Source: Gammaproteobacteria bacterium
Lineage (GTDB): Bacteria > Pseudomonadota > Gammaproteobacteria > Pseudomonadales > Azotimanducaceae_A
Length of the DNA stretch: 11,263 nt
Direction: 5' to 3'
NCBI GenBank assembly: GCA_012960755.1
Contig: DUAT01000045.1
Location: forward strand, 1 to 11,263
In this document: positions 5,830-11,263 of the stretch, in pieces
Numbering within the stretch: the first letter of the stretch is position 1
How the letters are laid out: the number at the start of each line of letters is the position of its first letter
Notes under the pieces: model-generated
Databases searched by the model: none
The model's input: the letters and a program-made list of their open reading frames with translations, nothing else
What the model was told of the DNA's origin: nothing
Program-made: the position numbers and the translations under genes

Positions 5830-8123
5830 CAGTATCGATATGTCGCTTCTACGCCGTAAGCTCGCGGCGTACCCAGCATCTCTTCGTTGAACCCAAAGAA
5901 TGAGAGATCAAAAGCGTAAACCATATACTCCTCGTCTCCCAGGTTCCTGCCAAAAGCAGCAACCTCCCACTTCTCATCGACAGATGTCCAGCTTACCCGG
6001 GCATTTAACAACCAGTAGTCACCTTCGCTCAGAAGCGGATTATTCAAAGCATCGAACCAGACTTCGTCCTGATAGTTGAAATCGGTCTGCAATGTAACGA
6101 CACCATTGTCACCCAGTTGGATGTCGTATTGAATCAGACCATTAAACGTGACTTTCGGTGACATGGTGATCTCGTTCCCGGAAAAGTCACCGGAAGGCAG
6201 CACGAAGTCCTTATATTCAGTGTCGAGCAAACCCAAACCGAGGTTTACAAAGAGATTATCCGTGGGCAGCCATTGCATTTCGAATTCCGCACCATAGTTC
6301 GTTGCATCTGCGGCATTGGAGATGGTGGAGAAACCGAGCCCATCAACAATGACGAAAGCAAAGACCTGCAGGTCCGAATAGTCATATCGGAATAAAGATC
6401 CATTGAAGCGAATGCGACCATCGGCCAAAGTCGACTTGAAGCCAATCTCGTAGCTGATCAGCTCTTCTTCATCGTAAGGCGCTATCCCATCACTGGTGCT
6501 CTGAATGCCACCTGCTTTAAAGCCGGTTGTGACACCTCCATAGAGCATCAGATCACCGCTTGCCTGAAAGTCCAGGAGCAGGCGACCTGAGATATTCTGG
6601 TAATCGTTGCTCGCGGAATCCGGGAACCCTGGTTGCACAGGAAATCCTATTTCGGGTTCGTCATAAAAGAAAAAACTGGCATGATCAATTTCTTCATCGG
6701 TGTAACGCAAACCACCCGACAAATTCACACGGTCCGTAAGACTCAAGGTCCCATCAAAATAAAGAGCTGTACTGGTAATTTCCTGCCGTGTCCCGGATTT
6801 TGTTTTGAAGATAAACTCTTCGGGACAAAAACCACCCGGGTTGCCAGCTGGCGCTGAGCAATTGACATCGTCGCCGATGAAAAACGGGCGGAAGTCACGC
6901 AAAATATCGAAGGCGGTATTGTCAGTGGCCTCGTCGTTCAAAAAATAGAAACCGGCAATCCAGGACAACTTATCGCCTGTCCGGGCAATCCTGAACTCCT
7001 GCGAAATGGTTTCCTGGTCAACAGCCAATTCACCGGTAAGAATATCATTTGGACCATCATCTGTTTCTTCCGGACGAAAATCATCCACTTCATCATATGA
7101 GGTAATGGAAGTTATGACATAGTCACCCACTTTCCAGTCCAGGGTAAGGGACGCACCCCAGAAATCCGTTTCATTTTGGGATTCAAAATCGTAATTACCT
7201 TCATCATAACCAGGTGTTGCAGGGGCATCGATGCCATTTAAAGTCGTGTAGGCCGCCTCCTCCGAGTAACCGAAAATATCCACACATCGACCGCCTAATA
7301 TGTCTGCATTACTGCACATGTTGCCGCTGCCATCGCCTTCCCAGACTCCCAGATGTCGATATTGAGGAGAGTCAGACTCGGTTTTGCCACCGTGCACGTT
7401 GATCATTACGTTCAGATTTTCGGTTGCTTCAGATTCAATCAGCACGCGCCAGGCAAGCTCATCCATACCCTGCTGGTCGTTACCCGTGAAGCGGTTTTTT
7501 AACCAACCGTCTGAATCGTTTTTGAGCACTGCAACGCGAAATGCTGTTTGTTCTCCCAGCGGCCCGCTGACGGCCCCTTCCAATTTAGTAGAACCCCAGC
7601 TACCAGCGCCAGCCCTGGCCCAGCCTTCCCATGAAGGCGTTGGTTTGCGGGAAATAAAATTGACGGCACCACCAGTTGCGTTGCGACCGTACAATGTTCC
7701 CTGTGGGCCACGTAACACCTCCACACGTTCCACGTCGAGCAGCTGGAAGATCTGTGCAGCATTGGATGAAATATATGACTGGTCACTATAGGCAGCAATC
7801 GGCCCCTGATTGAGCACGCCGAAATCGTTAAGCCCTACACCTCGAATAAAGGGTGCCGGTACGCCGGTATCACCATTGGGGTACCCAACACTGAAATTTG
7901 GCGTCTGCGCAGTGATATCAACAGACTGTCGAAAACCCAGAGCCTCAATAGCACCGCCAGTAAATGCCGTGACCGAAATCGGCGTATCCTGTAAATTCTG
8001 TTCACGCTTCTGTGCAGTCACAATGACTTCTTCCATCACTTCCGATGCCGAGAAACCGGTAGACACAAAACCAAGAGCTATCGTTGAACACGCTGCAAGC
8101 GCTAATCCTTTTGTAATAGACAT
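5829..8123 (-). CDS. TonB-dependent outer-membrane receptor
   Basis: This encodes a 764-residue receptor that would bring a scarce small molecule across the outer membrane using TonB energy. A signal peptide (1 to about 26, ending GFSA) precedes the TonB box EEVIVTAQ (31-38). The plug domain shows TPISVTAF, PFIRGVG and VERVEVLRGPQGTLYGRN (132-148), followed by ATGGAVN. The rest is the 22-strand barrel, ending in the aromatic EATYRY. Two cysteine pairs in predicted extracellular loops (MCSNADILGGRC; NCSAPAGNPGGFC) may be disulphides. The frame is open for 29 more codons to 8210, but ATG 8123 is chosen because AGAGAGGA lies seven bases upstream and a proper signal peptide starts there. The length is typical for siderophore- or vitamin-size ligands, not SusC glycan porins. 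It is first in a four-gene operon, so its ligand is probably the substrate of the periplasmic enzymes downstream. Confidence 0.95.
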   Translation of the reverse strand: MSITKGLALAACSTIALGFVSTGFSASEVMEEVIVTAQKREQNLQDTPISVTAFTGGAIEALGFRQSVDITAQTPNFSVGYPNGDTGVPAPFIRGVGLNDFGVLNQGPIAAYSDQSYISSNAAQIFQLLDVERVEVLRGPQGTLYGRNATGGAVNFISRKPTPSWEGWARAGAGSWGSTKLEGAVSGPLGEQTAFRVAVLKNDSDGWLKNRFTGNDQQGMDELAWRVLIESEATENLNVMINVHGGKTESDSPQYRHLGVWEGDGSGNMCSNADILGGRCVDIFGYSEEAAYTTLNGIDAPATPGYDEGNYDFESQNETDFWGASLTLDWKVGDYVITSITSYDEVDDFRPEETDDGPNDILTGELAVDQETISQEFRIARTGDKLSWIAGFYFLNDEATDNTAFDILRDFRPFFIGDDVNCSAPAGNPGGFCPEEFIFKTKSGTRQEITSTALYFDGTLSLTDRVNLSGGLRYTDEEIDHASFFFYDEPEIGFPVQPGFPDSASNDYQNISGRLLLDFQASGDLMLYGGVTTGFKAGGIQSTSDGIAPYDEEELISYEIGFKSTLADGRIRFNGSLFRYDYSDLQVFAFVIVDGLGFSTISNAADATNYGAEFEMQWLPTDNLFVNLGLGLLDTEYKDFVLPSGDFSGNEITMSPKVTFNGLIQYDIQLGDNGVVTLQTDFNYQDEVWFDALNNPLLSEGDYWLLNARVSWTSVDEKWEVAAFGRNLGDEEYMVYAFDLSFFGFNEEMLGTPRAYGVEATYRY

Positions 8124-8250
8124 TTTCAAATCCTCTCTATTTAATGTAACGCGACCAGTATACAACTGCTTGGACGGAAAGAGGATGAGGATAAGCAGTA
8201 TAAACCACATTTTCCGAGCTTTAACTTATAACTAGTATTCGAGACTTCTT
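8124..8250 (-). promoter_or_regulatory. Leader of the receptor operon: RBS and -10-like sites
   Basis: A strong Shine-Dalgarno, AGAGAGGA (complement of 8131-8138), fixes the receptor start seven bases downstream. Two TATACT hexamers on the minus strand (complement of 8157-8162 and 8197-8202) could be -10 elements, but neither has a good -35 at 16-18 bases, which would suit an activator-dependent promoter. The upstream -10-like site overlaps the spaced repeat at 8190-8217. Confidence 0.45.
8190..8217. repeat. Copy 1 of spaced repeat GATAAG-N4-ATAAACCACATTTTC-Y-GA
   Basis: GATAAG (8190-8195), four variable bases, then ATAAACCACATTTTC (8200-8214) and CGA. The same arrangement occurs in the same orientation at 11193-11220. 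It lies 67-94 bp upstream of the receptor ATG, inside the presumed promoter region. It could be a regulator site or the footprint of a small mobile or REP-like element. Confidence 0.6.
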
Positions 8251-8298
8251 AGATCCAGAAGACACTGTCCCTGCAGGGAGCAGAGTGGTCTAGGATCT
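8251..8298. repeat. 48-bp imperfect palindrome
   Basis: Nested arms pair across a perfect 12-bp core TCCCTGCAGGGA (8268-8279): CTG (8265-8267) with CAG (8281-8283), AGAC (8260-8263) with GTCT (8288-8291), and AGATCC (8251-8256) with GGATCT (8293-8298). No T-run follows on either strand, so a standard intrinsic terminator is unlikely. It sits between the receptor operon leader and a broken surface-protein fragment. It may be a REP-like palindrome, an operator, or the remains of a mobile-element end. Confidence 0.6.
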
Positions 8299-8317
8299 AT
8301 GAGTTCGTAAGAAAGGT

Positions 8318-8572
8318 CTAGAGAATAGTTAATTTAACCCGCATTTTTCCAAGATTGCCAGAGTATCCTCGACGAGAATTATTTGGGCGGTAGAGTGTGT
8401 TAAGACCGACAAACACCTGCGCAGGACCATCGTTGGCGCAAATAAAACTAAAACTGATTTCGGTAGGGGAGATTTCGGAATTCGGCGTTAGTCCCAGAAT
8501 AAAGCTCTGCGCCTGACCCGCTTCTATATCAACAGGAGTATCTCGATTGCCTATTGCGGCATTAGTGGCCAA
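8318..8572 (-). pseudogene. Fragment of a large secreted/surface repeat protein
   Basis: About 55 codons resemble part of a recurring domain from large extracellular proteins of marine gammaproteobacteria: NRDTPVDIEAGQAQSFILGL, then TEISFSFICANDGPAQVFVGLNTL. After GLNTL the annotated frame turns basic and low in similarity (YRPNNSRRGYSG), while the +1 frame reads STAQIILVEDTLAILEKCGLN then stops. That alternative looks more like the domain's continuation, so a frameshift near 8385 is likely. There is no ATG or ribosome site; an in-frame stop lies at 8581-8579, just upstream. The 5' side appears to be cut by the transposase-bearing element to the right. The domain call is from memory of the style of such proteins and is only moderately secure. 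Confidence 0.45.
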
Positions 8573-9399
8573 AATTAATCACGGACACCCAACATATAGC
8601 AATTGTCCCACAACCCGCCTGGCAATATGCCCTCTCCATCCTGCGTTTTTGGCTGACATCACAATCACCGCCGTCCGATCATTCTCCCGACATGACTTAC
8701 CCACGTGCTCATCTCGTCGATCCCAATGGTGGCTACTACCATGTCAATAGTCGTTGTGTTCGTCGAGCCTGGCTTTGTGGTGCTGACGACAACGGTCGTA
8801 ACTACGATCACCGACGACAGTGGCTGGAAGATCGGATCCTTCAGTTAGCAGAAATCTTTGCCGTAGATCTTTGTGGTTACGCAGTGCTTTCAAACCATTA
8901 CCACATTGTCCTGAATATGGATCCCGCAAGGATTAACAACTGGACCGACGAGGATATCGTGGATAAGTGGATTGAAGTTTCGCCACACAACCCATCACAT
9001 CCAAACGCCGCGGCTCTGGCTCAGATAAGAAGGTCAACCATGCTGGAGGACAAGGCGCGGATTCTGGTACTGCGTGAACGACTCGGCTCGCTTTCCTGGT
9101 TCATGGGCTTTATCAACGAACCACTGGCTCGCCTGTCCAACAAGGAGGATCGTTGCAAGGGCAGGTTTTGGGAAAGCAGATTTGATTCACAACGATTACT
9201 GGACGAAAACGCGGTACTGGGCGCCATGGTGTATGTTGACCTCAATCCCGTCCGGGCAGGCATGACCAAAGACGTGACCAAAGCGAACCATACATCATTG
9301 GTGAGGCGAAGCCGTGAAAGCAGTCCGGAAGAAATAATGAAGCCGGTTAACCAAAGCGGCGGATCATTGCCAGAAGATAGCTGTGCTCCAGTCGTCACT
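8573..9399 (+). mobile_element. REP-associated-type (Y1) transposon remnant
   Basis: This is the probable extent of the DNA that arrived with the transposase gene at 8692. On the left, the surface-protein fragment ends at about 8572 and a sequence beginning AAAATTAATCACGGACACCC follows. I have an unverified recollection of this type of sequence next to this transposase subfamily. On the right, the small secreted gene on the opposite strand loses family resemblance at about 9400. No terminal inverted repeat or target-site duplication is visible, as expected for HUH/Y1 elements. The 8573-8691 leader has no gene. Confidence 0.4.
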
Positions 9400-9438
9400 C
9401 GGTTTGATCCGAGAACGAATGAGCACGCCTTCAACTAG
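8692..9438 (+). CDS. REP-associated tyrosine (Y1/HUH) transposase, likely C-truncated
   Basis: This encodes a 248-residue single-strand DNA transposase of the Y1_Tnp/RAYT group. The start MTYPRAHLVDPNGGYYHVNSRCVRRAWLCG region is the family's usual N-terminus, which supports ATG 8692 despite a weak ribosome site. The HUH metal motif is SNHYHIVL with H69 and H71. Downstream are LSWFMGFINEPLARLSNKED, GRFWESRFDSQ (157-167), LLDENAVLGAM and YVDLNPVRAG (181-190). I could not assign the catalytic Tyr securely; Y181 is conserved in the subfamily. Full-length members usually run to about 300 residues or more and end in a '..DYLELVDWTGR..' stretch. Here the last 15-25 residues instead read antisense through the neighbouring small gene, so the 3' part is missing. 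Probably inactive. Confidence 0.82.
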   Translation: MTYPRAHLVDPNGGYYHVNSRCVRRAWLCGADDNGRNYDHRRQWLEDRILQLAEIFAVDLCGYAVLSNHYHIVLNMDPARINNWTDEDIVDKWIEVSPHNPSHPNAAALAQIRRSTMLEDKARILVLRERLGSLSWFMGFINEPLARLSNKEDRCKGRFWESRFDSQRLLDENAVLGAMVYVDLNPVRAGMTKDVTKANHTSLVRRSRESSPEEIMKPVNQSGGSLPEDSCAPVVTRFDPRTNEHAFN

Positions 9439-9612
9439 GGAGTTCAGTTCTTCCCGATTGATCGGACAATCTTTGTGCACCCCAGCATAGAAAGCGAGCT
9501 GATTCGGATCACCTTTTGCAAGTACTTCTGAAAACCAATCTGGTGCTTCGGCGGCGTGACCAACAGTACAGTAGGCTAACAGAGTGAGAAAAAGAGCAGT
9601 TTTTCGGTTCAT
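9364..9612 (-). CDS. Small secreted protein, 3' end apparently truncated
   Basis: This encodes an 82-residue protein with a clear Sec signal peptide (MNRKTALFLTLLAYCTVGHA, cleavage near 20). The mature part begins EAPDWFSEVLAKGDPNQLAFYAGVHKDCPINREELNSLVEGVLIRSRIKP. That part resembles a family of small periplasmic hypotheticals in gammaproteobacteria, which I recall continuing well past RSRIKP with a beta-rich tail. Here only SDDWSTAIFWQ follows before the stop, and this tail overlaps the transposase 3' end on the other strand, so the tail is probably foreign. ATG 9612 is chosen because the signal peptide starts there, with AAGGGA about ten bases upstream; the frame stays open to 9687. No catalytic motif is visible. 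The function of the family is unknown to me. Confidence 0.6.
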   Translation of the reverse strand: MNRKTALFLTLLAYCTVGHAAEAPDWFSEVLAKGDPNQLAFYAGVHKDCPINREELNSLVEGVLIRSRIKPSDDWSTAIFWQ

Positions 9613-9795
9613 TCTTGTACAGTCCCTTACGTCTGATATGGCAGATATCCTACACGGATAATGGCAAAGTGAGAACATCGGTTTCAATCAGTGATTGAGT
9701 TAGTATCGTTCTCGTGTCGCTGCTAGTGGACGCACAGCTTATCTGGCACATGACCTGTCATAGGCTTCCAAAGACATGTTCTTCATTTCCGAGGG

Positions 9796-9803
9796 TATAA
9801 AAT
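9796..9803 (+). promoter_or_regulatory. TATAAAAT -10-like element in the 9613-9834 intergenic gap
   Basis: TATAAAAT lies 32 bases before the ATG at 9835 and is the best promoter candidate for that gene; no good -35 is visible at the usual distance. The 222-bp gap also holds two short palindromes, CAATCA-g-TGATTG (9685-9697) and ATGAC-ct-GTCAT (9750-9761), either of which could be an operator. There is no gene in the gap. Confidence 0.35.
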
Positions 9804-9834
9804 AGGCTCCAAGAAAACTACCACAGATAGGTAA

Positions 9835-10512
9835 ATGAAATTCACTAATCAAATTGTTGTCGCTGCGTTACTTCTGACCCTAGGCGCAAGTCCAGCGCTT
9901 GCAAAAAATATGACTAAGCTGAGTGACAAAGAGTTATGCACTTATATGGTTAAGTATGAATCACGTGGAAAGATGGGTGGATCAGGCCTAATAGGAATTG
10001 GTTTGTTAATATCAAGTACGGTGAGTACGAGTAACTATGCAAAAGCAGTCGTGGAAGAACGGGAGCGCGACATTACATGCGCTAGACCTAGGACAGCCCA
10101 GGGTACACGTGATGAACTTGAAGTTTCATATAAAGGTTATGTTTCTAACCATAGCTTGCGTTCCGCACCTACTCACATAAAAGATTGGGACGAAGCGTGG
10201 GTATGTCGTCAAATACCTGGTGACACAATCGCTAAGTTCGAGTTTTATGTCGCTGAACTTGGCTTTTTGACAGAAGGTCAGTTGCGAATCAAAGATGTCA
10301 ATAAGTCAGAACCTCAAGCTGTATTTGCATCGACATCTGAGGATGGGTTGTATCGTGAATTCCGATTCGGACTCGACAATGAGATTGACCTTTTTAGAAA
10401 CCTATTCGTGATCGAGCGAGAAAACGGGGAAGGTTTGTACATGGAGTTTGAAGAAAAAGATGGACACCCAACTCACGAAGTACAATATTCCTGTTTAATA
10501 GATTTTGTGTAA
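9835..10512 (+). CDS. Secreted four-cysteine protein of unknown function
   Basis: This encodes a 225-residue protein that I do not recognise. A textbook Sec signal peptide (1-23, ending SPALA) indicates export to the periplasm or beyond. The mature chain has four cysteines (C35, C82, C124, C220), an even number suited to two disulphides. A glycine-rich hydrophobic patch GGSGLIGIGLLISSTV (48-63) could be a short membrane-inserting or packing segment. The C-terminal half is acidic and beta-rich (FRFGLDNEIDLF, LYMEFEEKDG). The ribosome site is weak (AGGT four bases before the ATG). A TATAAAAT box upstream suggests its own promoter, and a strong stem-loop follows it. Codon use is A+T-rich compared with the central operon. 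Confidence 0.65.
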   Translation: MKFTNQIVVAALLLTLGASPALAKNMTKLSDKELCTYMVKYESRGKMGGSGLIGIGLLISSTVSTSNYAKAVVEERERDITCARPRTAQGTRDELEVSYKGYVSNHSLRSAPTHIKDWDEAWVCRQIPGDTIAKFEFYVAELGFLTEGQLRIKDVNKSEPQAVFASTSEDGLYREFRFGLDNEIDLFRNLFVIERENGEGLYMEFEEKDGHPTHEVQYSCLIDFV

Positions 10513-10536
10513 GGGAAGTCTCAGTTACTCGACAGG

Positions 10537-10585
10537 CTGCTAGCCATAGCACGTTCTTTAAAACGTTATGGCTTACCGTCAGCAG
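10537..10585. repeat. Stem-loop downstream of the four-cysteine protein gene
   Basis: AGCCATA (10542-10548) pairs with TATGGCT (10567-10573), and ACGTT (10551-10555) pairs with AACGT (10562-10566) across a 6-base loop, with GC (10549-10550) bulged. An outer CTGCT (10537-10541) can pair with AGCAG (10581-10585) after a 7-base bulge. There is no T-run after the stem on either strand. It may serve as an mRNA 3'-end stabiliser, an attenuating leader for the genes at 10644 onward, or a REP-like palindrome. Confidence 0.55.
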
Positions 10586-10617
10586 CAAAAGCAATCCCCT
10601 GACTAACATACTTCTTT

Positions 10618-10637
10618 ACATAGGCACTACATAGGCA
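10618..10637 (+). repeat. Tandem ACATAGGCA repeat before the mini-operon
   Basis: ACATAGGCA at 10618-10626 and 10629-10637 repeats with an 11-bp period, about one helical turn, and ends six bases before the ATG at 10644. Each copy has an AGG that could act as a ribosome-binding core. It could be a duplicated Shine-Dalgarno region or an operator. Confidence 0.5.
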
Positions 10638-10643
10638 AATATC

Positions 10644-10874
10644 ATGGTTGACATAGCTTTATTTCTAATCACTCTCATCATTCTTGTGAGCGGCGCTGCG
10701 CTCGTATTCGCTTTACTCGGCGCGCTCGGTGACGAACTATGTCGGCCCGGTCCAAGTGAATACGAGCCTAAAAAAATAAGGCGCGAAACTTGGGAACAGC
10801 ATGAGTTTGATGCGACGCTCAAGGAACGACTCAAAAAGGATCCGCTCAATGGTCATGATAGGAGCTGGGGCTAA
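10644..10874 (+). CDS. Small single-pass membrane protein
   Basis: This encodes a 76-residue protein with one N-terminal membrane helix (about 4-29, IALFLITLIILVSGAALVFA) followed by a charged, Lys/Arg/Glu-rich cytoplasmic or periplasmic tail (PKKIRRETWEQHEF ... KERLKKD). I do not recognise a family. It starts a coupled set: its TAA overlaps the next ATG by one base (TAATG, 10872-10876). The tandem repeat just upstream provides AGG motifs as a weak ribosome site. Confidence 0.5.
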   Translation: MVDIALFLITLIILVSGAALVFALLGALGDELCRPGPSEYEPKKIRRETWEQHEFDATLKERLKKDPLNGHDRSWG

Positions 10875-11077
10875 TGAGACCCTTTCTACTCATCGCTTTA
10901 ACCCTGCTCGTAATCTCCACAGTTACCGCTAATGAAGCACAACGGTTGTTGGATTCTCTGGAACACCAGCGCAGAATGAGGAGCGCGAACTCACGGATAA
11001 AGGAGCTAAAGCGCGATATCGAGCGCATACGCCTCGATAGGCTTGAATTTTGCGCCGAGAATCCGAGGCTTTGCTGA
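10874..11077 (+). CDS. Small secreted coiled-coil peptide
   Basis: This encodes a 67-residue protein with a Sec signal peptide (MRPFLLIALTLLVISTVTA, cleavage near 19), leaving a mature chain of about 48 residues. Residues 25-57 (LLDSLEHQRR through IKELKRDIERIRLDR) form a strongly charged heptad-like helix, then EFCAENPRLC ends with two cysteines that could pair. ATG 10874 overlaps the previous stop; GGAG/GGGG upstream can serve as ribosome site. Its own stop overlaps the next ATG (TGATG). The function is unknown; a periplasmic partner or assembly role for the preceding membrane peptide is only an inference. Confidence 0.55.
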   Translation: MRPFLLIALTLLVISTVTANEAQRLLDSLEHQRRMRSANSRIKELKRDIERIRLDRLEFCAENPRLC

Positions 11078-11190
11078 TGAGCAACACAAACCTACAAAGG
11101 CGATGCGATCGCCTCGCTATCCTACTCCTTCAACTAGGCTGCGACGTACAGTCCTCACTGTTCCGTCTCGCTGACCAAAAGGATCTGTAG
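11077..11190 (+). CDS. 37-residue peptide, third gene of the mini-operon
   Basis: ATG 11077 overlaps the stop of the coiled-coil gene as TGATG and opens a 37-codon frame ending in TAG at 11188-11190. The product starts MSNTNLQRRCDRLAILLLQL and has a short hydrophobic middle (LAILLLQLG) flanked by basic and acidic ends, with two cysteines (C10, C22). No family is recognised. Support comes from the coupling pattern; a chance frame of this length is quite possible. Confidence 0.35.
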   Translation: MSNTNLQRRCDRLAILLLQLGCDVQSSLFRLADQKDL

Positions 11191-11192
11191 AA

Positions 11193-11220
11193 GATAAGGG
11201 AAATAAACCACATTTTCTGA
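11193..11220. repeat. Copy 2 of spaced repeat GATAAG-N4-ATAAACCACATTTTC-Y-GA
   Basis: GATAAG (11193-11198), GGAA, ATAAACCACATTTTC (11203-11217), TGA. It is identical to the copy at 8190-8217 outside the four spacer bases and one pyrimidine. It lies directly after the mini-operon. The remaining 43 bases of the window show no feature. Confidence 0.6.
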
Positions 11221-11263
11221 AGAACGGTCAAGTATGGTAATTGCTGATGTTCAGTCAGATTTA

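Noticed and set aside
8124..8210. Upstream extension of the receptor gene to the first start at 8210
   Set aside because: The 29 extra codons have no ribosome site and put a second hydrophobic stretch before a good signal peptide; ATG 8123 has AGAGAGGA at ideal spacing.
10644..11190. Phage holin/spanin lysis cassette
   Set aside because: The second peptide has a cleavable signal and coiled coil but no lipobox or retained anchor, the genes are not nested as Rz/Rz1 usually are, and no other phage gene is present.
1..11263. CRISPR array, tRNA or rRNA genes
   Set aside because: No regularly spaced direct repeats, tRNA-like cloverleaf signatures or rRNA segments were seen on either strand.

Overview
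The window looks like an accessory segment from a gammaproteobacterial chromosome, probably marine. This placement rests on the style of the TonB-dependent receptor, the transposase subfamily and the small secreted hypotheticals; no rRNA or housekeeping marker is present to fix the taxon. Base composition changes along the window: the left 2 kb and the right 1.4 kb are visibly A+T-richer than the central operon.

Left block (1-1960, + strand): three small genes read rightward. They are a 110-residue protein ending in a DnaJ-like CxxCxG / CxxCxGxG zinc motif, a 225-227-residue predicted nuclease of the RNase H-like (YprB/TM0106, RNase_H_2) type, and an unrecognised soluble protein with a plausible sigma-70 promoter. 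They lead into a stretch with three alternating GTCAATT sites, one pair forming a perfect 10-bp hairpin.

Scar region (1975-2764, + strand): an integron-type tyrosine recombinase (intI-like), broken by frameshifts and internal deletions but keeping the IntI-specific WQY..P...RHH patch. It is fused at its 3' end to the C-terminal third of a 2-oxoglutarate/Fe(II) oxygenase. Both are dead.

Central block (2778-8123, - strand): a compact four-gene operon with overlapping stop and start codons at every junction. In order of transcription it encodes a TonB-dependent outer-membrane receptor, a cytochrome-c5-like lipoprotein, a Tat-exported FAD-linked oxidase of the aldonolactone oxidase (ALO) family with an apparent covalent-flavin His, and a twin-arginine-bearing PLP-fold enzyme of the DSD1 / D-threonine-aldolase type. 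All four products are predicted to work outside the cytoplasm. The inferred job is uptake of a small substrate into the periplasm, oxidation by the flavoenzyme with electrons passed to the cytochrome, and amino-acid-type chemistry by the PLP enzyme. This is the best candidate in the window for an uncharacterised pathway.

Right scar region (8251-9612): a 48-bp imperfect palindrome, a fragment of a large secreted protein, a REP-associated-type (Y1/HUH) transposase, and a small secreted protein whose 3' end appears cut at the transposase junction. The transposase is probably truncated too.

Right block (9835-11190, + strand): a secreted four-cysteine protein of unknown function, a strong stem-loop, and a coupled three-gene mini-operon of a membrane peptide, a secreted coiled-coil peptide and a 37-residue peptide. 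A spaced 28-bp element (GATAAG-N4-ATAAACCACATTTTC-Y-GA) occurs twice in the same orientation, once upstream of the receptor gene and once after the mini-operon.
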